Assembly (NCBI GenBank): GCA_004764695.1
Contig: SMSO01000025.1
Location: 357,102-421,101 of the forward strand
DNA from: Schizochytrium sp. TIO01
Taxonomy: Eukaryota > Sar > Bigyra > Thraustochytrida > Thraustochytriidae
Reading direction: 5' to 3'
DNA: 64,000 nucleotides
Shown: positions 51,601 to 59,457 of the stretch, piece after piece
Layout: each line of letters opens with the position of its first letter
Numbering within the stretch: the first letter of the stretch is position 1
Made by a program: the position numbers and the translations under genes
The notes under the pieces: generated by a model
Database searches by the model: none
What the model was told of the DNA's origin: nothing
The model's input: only the letters and a program-made list of their open reading frames with translations

Positions 51601-52506
51601 CCAGTACCAAGTGGCCGAGTCTAATAAGTTGAACACCAGTTCATGCTCTGACTTGTTGTCAATATGCCGAGCACGGGCGTGAAGAAAAGGACCTGGTTGA
51701 CTTGGAACAGCAGCCTTCGGGCCACCTAGGTCACGCGCGATTTCAACAATTGAACCTACAGGGACCGCCCCCTGCGGCCACCGAAAATTCAATGAGCTTG
51801 ACCGCCCCCCCACTAGAGCCGGGGGTGGGCATGCTTGTATATATGCGCATAACGGGGATCGGGTTTGTTCTCCCATCCCTGAGATGATACGCCGGTCTGA
51901 CTTTGTAATTGAGACACCAAGTGAGAGGCTGAAACTGTGTGGATGTTCTAAAACATATTCAAGACAGTTATCTTGTAAAAGAGGTAAATTTACTTCTTCA
52001 GACAAGTTTTTCTCCTGCGATAAAGAAATAAAGGGAGCATAAAACACGTGGATGTCAGTAGAATCATGTCTTCGTAATGGCTCCCAAGTGAACTTTATTG
52101 TCGCATGCTTTTCAGGCTGCTGATTATGAATGATGTTTTGTATCGTCGGCGCTAGCATCTTCGTACATGCTAATGTGGTTGTACTATTTGATAGCTCAAT
52201 AGAATATAAAGAATTTGGATATAGCTTCTTAATGCGTATCCTTTTGCGTGCCTGTCTTGGTGCATCACCGCTGTCATACTCAACTGACTCAGAGTAAATT
52301 GCAACCTGTTGAGTGCAATCGCCTTCCGGGCCTATTACAGCGACTACATGGTCCTCTGGCGACGCATCGACGTCAACCTCTAGCCAATCTGTGCCACTTT
52401 GCCTCCACCGGAATTCCTCGCTTTCGCTGCGCATTGAGCTCGTCGCTGTTTGTGCTAATTGATCTTCATTCTCGTGTACAAGTCTCTCAGACTTAGGACT
52501 GGCCAT
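48667..52506 (-). CDS. Large FN3- and IQ-motif protein with repeated C-terminal modules
   Basis: 1279 residues from ATG 52506, the first ATG after an in-frame TGA. The N-terminal 450 residues contain fibronectin type III-like segments; the clearest is at about 335-415 (LRWKPSDDRGADIEEYIVQR ... NGVGLS). An Ala/Glu/Arg coiled coil occupies about 745-815. Six IQ motifs follow at about 817-990 (AATKIQSNMRR, AGVKIQSFMR, AATRLQAQFR, AAMKLQSQMR, AAIKIQSRFR, AAVRLQACYR), each a potential calmodulin-binding site. The C-terminal 270 residues hold two or three copies of a module with a GxY/GxF-type start and a PP..GW....GK.P.P.L end. I infer a calmodulin-regulated scaffold of the cytoskeleton or flagellum. 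Confidence 0.9.
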   Translation of the reverse strand: MASPKSERLVHENEDQLAQTATSSMRSESEEFRWRQSGTDWLEVDVDASPEDHVVAVIGPEGDCTQQVAIYSESVEYDSGDAPRQARKRIRIKKLYPNSLYSIELSNSTTTLACTKMLAPTIQNIIHNQQPEKHATIKFTWEPLRRHDSTDIHVFYAPFISLSQEKNLSEEVNLPLLQDNCLEYVLEHPHSFSLSLGVSITKSDRRIISGMGEQTRSPLCAYIQACPPPALVGGRSSSLNFRWPQGAVPVGSIVEIARDLGGPKAAVPSQPGPFLHARARHIDNKSEHELVFNLLDSATWYWLRVCKNLPQAPSGVVSLSETIAVRTPAARPLPPTDIDASYTLYDAPEIKGRHMFIKLRWKPSDDRGADIEEYIVQRRNLNEKEWKIVYRTTSCACVLSAMVTSEAFTYACTFAVIARNGVGLSRETIVNVDFKVNASFFASQTIATKGSPKRKDKQLEKTKRLVRNYLDSELIVDKFEGKKKPTYRIQKLPKPKARPLAQKKNNHLHSPRGSPKEKPMWRDASHHSLFEEEVDKIKKRHKLLASSSTMSSLLTVSMDGESTRTLQPMPPSEPSKSLRQKNPYRQPVYKQVVDGSHRELPLANDSNRELLRVIKADKSTKGLAGQLKLNIPQSDPTNRRQELLWTYTYDTQSVLPLESLAEDEEDPFLRNLEVLTAAEASTILLPPDLTLEFSKHQLMSWDHQIEENGNTTSLFGPDIANEDDRMKLKLELGKALDKAEQENQARAESEEKARLEEKAKAQAEAEALLQEAARAEAEAKAAEDQQRAEAEARVRAEEEARLQAEKEAKELEEKQKRAATKIQSNMRRHSAAGIFNSQRQAGVKIQSFMRMIPPRRRWIQRRAIHAAAIRYVRKTVLNAQRSCEANNRVMIDIAATRLQAQFRQFEAKRRTVRLKTQKTAAMKLQSQMRAHIARKTLNKQQTAAIKIQSRFRSHKEQVKFEKRVHEIVVKAAVRLQACYRAHHAQKQLGQRKRHILKSIVRVNVIEAGSRAVCGSYEQMEVTDAAKYIMTSPGSDETYLIERSEPQTGQVPVWTFKMLKGSGETILLYVNKAEGGSLRPPTHSWEAISGKPPGPTLICKTSDSYLKDMEQMNREAVVITDSGCPEIHGRFLQSGISDDVPQFVMQKPNATFILLRSPYADRKIWLLVGSLVYQLPLGSDAEDIADIQQRPPAEEGAADQQRTLSGPIQRSLSRKPSEFRRRSNVEDNSATKTLTTKRVYYVNIEQGSSNKPPLDGWRVAQHGKLPEPLLVRQHKIQTEE

Positions 52507-52835
52507 CTCTGTGCCACCTTCAGGGCGATTGCAGCCTCAGGACAAGACCCCACTACCTCCCGGTCAGCAATAGCCTTTGCTAGCGATGAGGCTGTTGTGC
52601 ACGACAAGGTCTCCCAGTTCTTGTCCTTTCTAACCAAGTTGTTCATGTCCCCAGCGACAATATTTGTCCTCTTGAGCGTTGTTTCCGTACCTCCTCCTCG
52701 CACACCCTGAGAATTCATGTTGTATAATAATTTTATTACTTCGCTGAGGATTCTTTTTTTGGTACACTCGGTCTTCCCCCACATGCCATGCATTTTAAAA
52801 TCAAACTTGATCCGCAATTTCAAGTTTCATACCTT

Positions 52836-52961
52836 TTATGGTAGTTGGTGTATTTCGTCAATCATCTGCTCATCACCAGCCAACTTAATCTCTTTTAAAA
52901 GATCACCGCTTCGGAATAATCCAGCAATTGGCTGGCCTCCATGATGTTGATCGGCAGACAT
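52836..52961 (-). CDS. Possible 41-residue small protein or first exon
   Basis: ATG 52961 opens MSADQHHGGQPIAGLFRSGD and closes with TAA at 52836, four bases before a fair donor (AAAAG/GTATGA). An acceptor-like ATTCTCAG near 52710 is followed by another open stretch (to 52455) that overlaps the start of the FN3/IQ gene in a different frame. If this is a spliced transcript the stop must be avoided, which I cannot show. It may equally be an upstream ORF or 5' leader of the FN3/IQ gene. Confidence 0.25.
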   Translation of the reverse strand: MSADQHHGGQPIAGLFRSGDLLKEIKLAGDEQMIDEIHQLP

Positions 52962-53109
52962 GATTTATCCGTAACGGATAGAAAAAAGAAAGAAAGAAAG
53001 AAAACATCCGTATCAGTATAATACTTTGCTATACTCTAGGTTATCCATAAGGTTAGGCTTTTTGTTAAATGCTTTCTTTCGAATTAGTTGTTTATGAAAA
53101 AACAAATAA

Positions 53110-53188
53110 TACTGTGAGTGGGACTCGAACCCACGCCCTTTCGGACCACGGCCTTAACGTGGCACCTTAACCGCTCGGTCATCACAGC
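53110..53188 (-). tRNA. tRNA-Leu(AAG), copy 1
   Basis: 79 bases fold into a class II cloverleaf: acceptor GCTGTGA/TCACAGT with discriminator A, D-arm ACC/GGT, anticodon stem CCACG/CGTGG with loop TTAAGGC (anticodon AAG), an 11-base variable arm TCCGAAAGGGC, and T-arm GTGGG/CCCAC. A box TGACCGAGCGG and B box GGTTCGAGTCC are intact. No intron and no encoded CCA. A T-run follows on the minus strand as pol III terminator. Confidence 0.97.
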
Positions 53189-53316
53189 AACTTGTGGTGG
53201 CATGATGCCTTGATGTTCTTATAGATCACATACATCATGATATTATAAAAATTATTTGCCTTGACATTCACAAACAAATTATAATATAACAAAAAAATTG
53301 ATTCAAAAAAAGTAGT

Positions 53317-53395
53317 TACTGTGAGTGGGACTCGAACCCACGCCCTTTCGGACCACGGCCTTAACGTGGCACCTTAACCGCTCGGTCATCACAGC
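53317..53395 (-). tRNA. tRNA-Leu(AAG), copy 2
   Basis: Identical in all 79 bases to copy 1. It lies 207 bases from copy 1, start to start. A long T-run follows on the minus strand. Confidence 0.97.
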
Positions 53396-53491
53396 AGGTT
53401 AGGACTTGACAATGCATTGACATATTTACAGCTATGAACCATATTCTTCAGCAAGAATTTGTACTCATTAGAGAACACAAAAAAATAAAAT

Positions 53492-53570
53492 TACTGTGAG
53501 TGGGACTCGAACCCACGCCCTTTCGGACCACGGCCTTAACGTGGCACCTTAACCGCTCGGTCATCACAGC
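53492..53570 (-). tRNA. tRNA-Leu(AAG), copy 3
   Basis: Identical to copy 1, 175 bases from copy 2. The 96-base spacer to copy 4 is a diverged relative of the spacer to copy 2 (shared ttcttcagcaagaatttgta), which shows an older tandem duplication. Confidence 0.97.
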
Positions 53571-53666
53571 GAGTTGGGTTGGAATGATTCAGTGACATAG
53601 TTATAGCTATGAACTATATTCTTCAGCAAGAATTTGTATTCATTAGAGAACACAAAAAAATAAGAT

Positions 53667-53745
53667 TACTGTGAGTGGGACTCGAACCCACGCCCTTTCG
53701 GACCACGGCCTTAACGTGGCACCTTAACCGCTCGGTCATCACAGC
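53667..53745 (-). tRNA. tRNA-Leu(AAG), copy 4
   Basis: Identical to copy 1, 175 bases from copy 3. Anticodon AAG, both internal promoter boxes intact, A-run on plus as terminator. Confidence 0.97.
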
Positions 53746-53840
53746 AAGTTGAAGTTCCTGTATGCATTGACAATAATAGAGCAACAGTAACAATCGTTAT
53801 CAAAAATTTATTTCTAGAATACAAAAAGAAAAGGTTGTAA

Positions 53841-53919
53841 TACTGTGAGTGGGACTCGAACCCACGCCCTTTCGGACCACGGCCTTAACGTGGCACCTTA
53901 ACCGCTCGGTCATCACAGC
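53841..53919 (-). tRNA. tRNA-Leu(AAG), copy 5
   Basis: Identical to copy 1, 174 bases from copy 4. This is the innermost minus-strand gene, bordering the central spacer. Its terminator run is short and interrupted. Confidence 0.97.
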
Positions 53920-55631
53920 GTGTACGGATCTCATGTTACTGAGTGAAAGTTCCAAATTCCATTGCTAGTTTTGTCTGAAATTTGAATTCTGCAAGTTGAG
54001 AAATACATTTTGGGGAATTCAAAATCTATGATAGACGCTATAAGGTGACCTAAATTTCTCCAAATCGTAATGAATTTCATGTTCTAGGCCTTTTCGGAAT
54101 TCAAAGTTCATTCATGCGGTTCAATCATCGGTATAACCTCATCTAAAAAAAAAAAAATATTCCTAAATATTGCTTTGGATTTTTAACTGTCTATTTGGAG
54201 GGGATCGGCACTTTTGTCTTGACGTTTCCACTTATATTACATGTTGTGCACAATATGCCCTTCACTGACACGTTAATGTAAGCATCACGAATATCAATAT
54301 TTCAAAATGTACAAGTGTATGAACAGAATGAAACAGAGTACTCTTGCTGTTGACCATTATTTTTGAAAGAGTTGGCTTTGAATGCCTTGCTGAGCATACA
54401 TACGTTTCTTAGTTTGGTTTGCTATGTGGGATAGCTGGTTACTGAAACTCTGATATGCATCTCACAGATTGAGCAATGATACATTCGTTTAACTTGTAAC
54501 ATGCAATTCATGTTGATACCTTTTGACTCCTGACTCCTGATTCGGCTTTGTACTCGTAATGTTCATGAGACATAAGTAGAGATACAATATTCATCATTTG
54601 AGTCATATCCTAAGGTAGCTAAATTAAACACCTTATTGTGGTTCTTTCCTTGAGACCGTTTTCTTTTTCTTGATGTAGTCTCTTGACTTCTTATGCAATG
54701 ACTTATGCTGCTGCTGCAGACAGACAGTGTTCTTATGTCCTATATTATTGCAGATCACCCTATTTGCATAGACGCAATTAATTGTCTATTGAGTGGTCAG
54801 TGAGCCCACAACGAAGACACGCATCCGTTGGAGTGGGTTGAGGTCTTCTTCCCCCCGAGCGATGACTCTGAGACAGACTATGTGGCCGAAAAGATCTATG
54901 CTTAGAATGCTTCGGGCAAAACACATTTCTTTACTTCTTGTTGTATGCCTCTTTCCTCGAGGAGTTCAAAGTAGAAATACAAAATGCTGCGGTGCATTAT
55001 AAACTTGATGGCCAAATCAAGAAAGCGAATTTTTGACATGCGAGATCATCAACTATTGATCGCAAATGTATGTCATCTATACAGTGAATTTGCATAATAG
55101 TTCGTGATATCTTTTAGGTTGTTCTATTGCTACTTTTTATTGAGTATTACCGATCAAAGCAACAGTTAGACCCGGATAGGCAAGGTCAAGAATACTTTTT
55201 ACTGATGAACAGCTCAAGGAAGGAACAGAGTTGATGGTTATCACTGTCATAAAAGTTTGACAATTTTGCATATTGATAGGGAGGCGTATTTAATTTATGA
55301 ATTAGGAAATTTAGCTTGATCTTACTGTCAGCATAAGTGAAAAGTTTCCACAGAATCTATTACTACCATCGCCATTTCCAGCTAGTTGCTATAATTACCT
55401 CATCATTCTACCTATGCCATCAGCGAGATGTACGTTTACATATTCCCATCAGGACCTTCTAAAACACTGTAGATATGGTCTAAAACACTGCAGGCTTCGA
55501 AGAACAAGTATTTTTTGAAGAACTTGTTTTAGTTAATTTGCTTCCTGACCTATGATTTCGCAGGATAATTAACAAATAATAATTTTTCAGCTTTACTATA
55601 TATATGCCAATGCAAACAGACTTTTTAAGTT
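53920..55631. other. 1.7 kb AT-rich spacer at the centre of the inverted tRNA array
   Basis: The two tRNA arms diverge away from this spacer. It is AT-rich, has poly-A runs, and no open frame longer than about 70 codons (54793-55002, not convincing). I find no long inverted repeat or mobile-element signature by eye. Confidence 0.6.
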
Positions 55632-55710
55632 GCTGTGATGACCGAGCGGTTAAGGTGCCACGTTAAGGCCGTGGTCCGAAAGGGCGTGGGTTCGAGTCCC
55701 ACTCACAGTA
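55632..55710 (+). tRNA. tRNA-Leu(AAG), copy 6
   Basis: Identical to copy 1 on the opposite strand. First gene of the plus-strand arm, followed by a TTATTTTTTTT pol III terminator. Confidence 0.97.
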
Positions 55711-55804
55711 ATCTTATTTTTTTTAGTATATTAGAATATAAATTTTTGACGAAGATTGTTGTTAGTAGCTATAATTATGTCAATACAACAGTTTAAGTCA
55801 ACAT

Positions 55805-55883
55805 GCTGTGATGACCGAGCGGTTAAGGTGCCACGTTAAGGCCGTGGTCCGAAAGGGCGTGGGTTCGAGTCCCACTCACAGTA
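55805..55883 (+). tRNA. tRNA-Leu(AAG), copy 7
   Basis: Identical to copy 1, 173 bases after copy 6. With its 3' spacer it forms the first unit of an exact 175-bp tandem duplication. Confidence 0.97.
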
Positions 55884-55979
55884 TCTAAATTGTTTTTTGT
55901 TGCCTTGTATATGTAAGGTCTTTCATCTTTGGAAGTATCCAAAGTACTTAAATGTCAACGCGATATGGTAGTTCAAGTT

Positions 55980-56058
55980 GCTGTGATGACCGAGCGGTTA
56001 AGGTGCCACGTTAAGGCCGTGGTCCGAAAGGGCGTGGGTTCGAGTCCCACTCACAGTA
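55980..56058 (+). tRNA. tRNA-Leu(AAG), copy 8
   Basis: Identical to copy 1, 175 bases after copy 7. Its spacer is identical to that of copy 7. Confidence 0.97.
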
Positions 56059-56154
56059 TCTAAATTGTTTTTTGTTGCCTTGTATATGTAAGGTCTTTCA
56101 TCTTTGGAAGTATCCAAAGTACTTAAATGTCAACGCGATATGGTAGTTCAAGTT

Positions 56155-56233
56155 GCTGTGATGACCGAGCGGTTAAGGTGCCACGTTAAGGCCGTGGTCC
56201 GAAAGGGCGTGGGTTCGAGTCCCACTCACAGTA
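56155..56233 (+). tRNA. tRNA-Leu(AAG), copy 9
   Basis: Identical to copy 1, 175 bases after copy 8. Followed by a TTTTTTTT terminator. Confidence 0.97.
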
Positions 56234-56323
56234 TGTTTTTTTTGTTTCTCTTATATTTTTTTTTCTTTTCAGTGGTTCTTGCGATGCCTGATTGTCAGCC
56301 ATGGTCCTTTGGCCTTTCAGCGA

Positions 56324-56402
56324 GCTGTGATGACCGAGCGGTTAAGGTGCCACGTTAAGGCCGTGGTCCGAAAGGGCGTGGGTTCGAGTCCCACTCACAG
56401 TA
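56324..56402 (+). tRNA. tRNA-Leu(AAG), copy 10
   Basis: Identical to copy 1, 169 bases after copy 9. Last gene of the plus arm, with TTTTT 14 bases downstream. Confidence 0.97.
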
Positions 56403-56939
56403 CGTAAGTATTGTTTTTGTCAGTTTAAGATAGAACACGATTGTCTTCGAATGACAATTTCGCTTCGCTTCCTTCGGTTGGAAGTGTAAAACTCTTTTTT
56501 ATTTTGTTTTTGTTTCTGTTCATCTAATGCAAGCATAAATTTTCAATATGCTGGTGTATTGAAAAGCATCTAAAACTTGAGCAGGGTATGGTTTCTGCTG
56601 TGTCATTTTCACATCAAGGCCGAAGTAACCATCTACTGTACTTCGTTGCTGGTCTTTACAGTCATTTCATGTAAGCTAAGCTAGCTAGGTTTTATTGTTC
56701 AAAACAATAAAAAGCTTGTACAAGAAAGACCAACAAAGTATTTTATTATCTGTGATTCGAGAGCCTTTTGCAGGTCTTCTTTTTCATGCAGGAAAACTGC
56801 GAGTAGTCAAAAGTAGTCAAACAATCTTTGTAAAAACGAAATGAAGGGTGAGGTAAATAAAGAAGAGAGAAAAAGCATCTCAGGGGTCAATTTTATTTTA
56901 AGAAATAAAAAAAAGAAAGAACTAGAATGTAATTTCGAA
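56403..56939. other. Spacer between plus arm and the outlying minus-strand tRNA
   Basis: About 0.54 kb, AT-rich, with poly-A runs just before copy 11. No gene seen. Confidence 0.5.
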
Positions 56940-57018
56940 TACTGTGAGTGGGACTCGAACCCACGCCCTTTCGGACCACGGCCTTAACGTGGCACCTTAA
57001 CCGCTCGGTCATCACAGC
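56940..57018 (-). tRNA. tRNA-Leu(AAG), copy 11
   Basis: Identical to copy 1 but separated by 537 bases from copy 10 and inverted relative to it, so the plus arm converges on it. It sits about 290 bases beyond the stop of the diacylglycerol kinase gene. Confidence 0.97.
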
Positions 57019-57305
57019 AGATTTACGCATCGCTCACTCGGATGCAACCATAGAACTCCTGGAAGTCAAGACCAACATATGTCAAAATGATGATTCTAAT
57101 CCCCAATTGACTTCTACTTTCCCGTGTGCATCGTCTCTCGAGTATTATCTGCTGCTTCCATGTACACATAGTCATCTAGGGTACTTAGAATTGAGTATCA
57201 TAAGGATATTAAGGGCCAGAGGGTTAATTCATAGATTAGCGCCCAGAGACACACCAACCGAGTAACTACAATAATATTCTGGGCGCGATAGCGAGAGTAT
57301 AGCGA

Positions 57306-58790
57306 CTAATGCAATGCAGAGGCGAGGATGATTTTGCTAAGTTTCTGCGCCTGGTCCTCATCTATAATGGAGCGCTGCACAGCAATGTGGAGAGCTGATT
57401 GAATGCGAGCTGCTTGCACCTTGATGTGGTTTGTGGGCGGGCGCAAGATCTTGGCTTGGTTGAGAAATTCAATGTTGATGACTGAGTTTTCATGTTTCTT
57501 CGTGTCCAGCAAAAATGGCTCGCCGTCAATTTGAACAGGAAACTCTTTTTGTGTGGGTCTGACAAAAATACGGCATGATTTACACTGGCGAAGTGGTCTT
57601 GGTTTTGCTAAACCAACCTGCGCCGCGCCAAGCTGGAAGCTTGATGCTACAGAGACAACCTCAAGGTACCCATCATCTTGGGCAGCTGGACTCAGACCAT
57701 CATCCCAAAGGTCTACCCCACCACCATAGCTTCTAATGTTTAAGACGATGATTCCCTCAGTGTTTGGGGGTAAAGTCACAGGCTCACCATCGCATTCAAG
57801 GTGCACAATATTGTTAAAGTCTGCGAAGCGTTGCATGAGAATTTCCTTTCCACCACTTGACGCGTACCAGATGTACTTGTTGATGAAGCGGCTGGTAAAC
57901 AGGTGTGGGCTTCGTTCGCGATTTAGGTGGAAGTTCAAGGAGATTTGTGCATCTACACCAACACCAAGGTAGTTGTTGAGCACGAACTCCCGTTTCTGGA
58001 CACCTTTACAGCGCACCTTCCAGCGATCGAGTGGTGCTTCTTCTCCATCGGCGACATCTAAAAGGTGTCTCACAAGGGCATTTCCTCCTGAGGCGAGTCC
58101 TGTTGTGCCTCCTCCCCAGCCCAGAACCCTGGAGAGGTCATTACCCGTTCCTACTGGCATAATTGAGAGCGGAGGTCTATACTTGAGTTTGAGAGCATCA
58201 ATGGTGGCGAGCACCCACGCCACGCTACCATCACCTCCTGCAACCATAACTCTAAACCGTGGTACGTCTCTGTACAGTTCAAGGGCCTTTTCAGGTCCTT
58301 GTGGTCCTCCAAGCTCGAAGATTTGCCAATCTGGCAGAAATGTACGAAGTTGCGTCAAAATAAGGTCTCCCATTTGGCCTCCGCTTTTGCGGTTCACAAA
58401 GACCAGGAGCGGTGTTTTCCCCGCATTGCTAGGCTCATTTTTGTAAGCGTCAAGATCAAAAACAAAAAGTTTTTCGCCAACCGAACGCAAATTCTGCAGC
58501 AGGGAATCCCTCGAGTCGGAATTTGTGTGTCTAAGCGTGAGTCTGCGTGACTGCTTGACAATGTCTTCGGGGAGCCGGAGCTGTTCGATGCGTTTGCGTT
58601 GAGACTTGCTCAGCACGAGAGCCGAATCCGAAGATGATCCGTCAGGTCTGCGAGGTGCGCCTGCGAAGATCAACAGCGTCGTCACCATGCACACGATCGC
58701 CGTTAAAAGCGCCACCATCTCCTGCTGCACTGGCAGGCCAGTCCAGCCGATGGCATCTAGTGCACGCACCACATCGCCTCTGCTCGCCAT
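57306..58790 (-). CDS. Diacylglycerol kinase
   Basis: 494 residues. An N-terminal transmembrane helix (25-44) anchors the protein. The catalytic domain starts at about 125 (TPLLVFVNRKSGGQMG) and contains the nucleotide-binding glycine motif GGDGS (185-189, in VMVAGGDGSVAWVL) and IMPVGTGNDLSRVLGWGGG. The DGK accessory domain follows (NYLGVGVDAQISLNFHLNRE ... SYGGGVDLWDDG, then QIDGEPF). There are no C1 or EF-hand domains, so it is a short, membrane-anchored form like DGK-epsilon or plant cluster II/III enzymes without C1. It phosphorylates diacylglycerol to phosphatidic acid, ending DAG signalling. The family motif GGDGT has Ser instead of Thr here, a mild substitution. Confidence 0.93.
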   Translation of the reverse strand: MASRGDVVRALDAIGWTGLPVQQEMVALLTAIVCMVTTLLIFAGAPRRPDGSSSDSALVLSKSQRKRIEQLRLPEDIVKQSRRLTLRHTNSDSRDSLLQNLRSVGEKLFVFDLDAYKNEPSNAGKTPLLVFVNRKSGGQMGDLILTQLRTFLPDWQIFELGGPQGPEKALELYRDVPRFRVMVAGGDGSVAWVLATIDALKLKYRPPLSIMPVGTGNDLSRVLGWGGGTTGLASGGNALVRHLLDVADGEEAPLDRWKVRCKGVQKREFVLNNYLGVGVDAQISLNFHLNRERSPHLFTSRFINKYIWYASSGGKEILMQRFADFNNIVHLECDGEPVTLPPNTEGIIVLNIRSYGGGVDLWDDGLSPAAQDDGYLEVVSVASSFQLGAAQVGLAKPRPLRQCKSCRIFVRPTQKEFPVQIDGEPFLLDTKKHENSVINIEFLNQAKILRPPTNHIKVQAARIQSALHIAVQRSIIDEDQAQKLSKIILASALH

Positions 58791-58934
58791 CCTCCAAGCT
58801 ACGCACCGTTCTCCACGGTGCCCCCGGGTATGCCGCTTGCAAGGATCCCATTCTGCTGCACCAAAACTGACAGCAAACAGACGTTCGATCTTCTATTGTT
58901 GGAAACAGAAAAGTATTTTTGTTGTTAGTTTTAA

Positions 58935-59180
58935 TTAATAACAAATAATCAGATGAAAAAAAGGGTAATCAGATGAAGAACTGAGAAGCCGAATAGCGAA
59001 TGCGTCGTTTCCTTTCACAGCCAGGAGCTCGCATGTTGGTCGGAGCTCCCTAATGGATTCAGGGGAAAATCTCATCAGGCAACAGGGCAAATCTTGAAGA
59101 GTTTGATAAGGATTAGAGAAAGATAATGGATTGTTTTGGAGAATTCCTTGAGGTGTAAGAAAAGGTGGAAGAAAGTTCAT
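58935..59180 (-). CDS. Possible small F-box-like protein or exon
   Basis: An 81-codon ATG frame. Residues 26-67 (LQDLPCCLMRFSPESIRELR PTCELLAVKGNDAF, written here in two pieces) follow the F-box pattern LP..L......I..LR.TC..L....ND. The rest is short and ends in a hydrophobic tail, so it may be a fragment or first exon. Divergent from the 59236 frame by 55 bases. Confidence 0.3.
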   Translation of the reverse strand: MNFLPPFLTPQGILQNNPLSFSNPYQTLQDLPCCLMRFSPESIRELRPTCELLAVKGNDAFAIRLLSSSSDYPFFHLIICY

Positions 59181-59235
59181 GTTCGCACATTACGAAATGA
59201 GGTCTTAGAACTATGCAAGCTGACGTTGATTCCTA

Positions 59236-59457
59236 ATGCAGATTTATAAGCCGGCAGTGTTGGTTAATCATCGTGACAGTCGTGATGATAGCGCCGATAT
59301 TGATGAGAATAGCAACGCGAGTTTGTTCGTGCGGCGAAAACAAGGTCCAGTAGCTTGGTTCTTAGAAGCGAACTACAAAGAGAGGATTGTACCGATCAGT
59401 TTGAATAGACATGAAAGCGAAGCGATTGGACGGTATCAATTTAGTTCTAGACTATGA
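59236..59457 (+). CDS. Possible 73-residue protein
   Basis: ATG 59236 opens a polar frame (MQIYKPAVLVNHRDSRDDSA ... VAWFLEANYKERIVPISLNR) with plausible codon usage but no recognised domain. Confidence 0.3.
   Translation: MQIYKPAVLVNHRDSRDDSADIDENSNASLFVRRKQGPVAWFLEANYKERIVPISLNRHESEAIGRYQFSSRL

Larger units (their letters stand above)
55805..56154 (+). repeat. Exact tandem duplication of a 175-bp tRNA + spacer unit
   Basis: 55805-55979 and 55980-56154 are identical base for base, including the 96-base spacer. Because the spacer is not under tRNA constraint, the duplication is recent or recently homogenised. Confidence 0.95.

Noticed and set aside
53920..55631. Mobile element inserted between the tRNA arms
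   Set aside because: No transposase, integrase or reverse transcriptase frame and no terminal repeats seen.
53110..57018. CRISPR-like regular repeats
   Set aside because: The repeats are full tRNA genes with cloverleaf and pol III boxes in a eukaryotic genome, and spacers are not uniform in the CRISPR sense.
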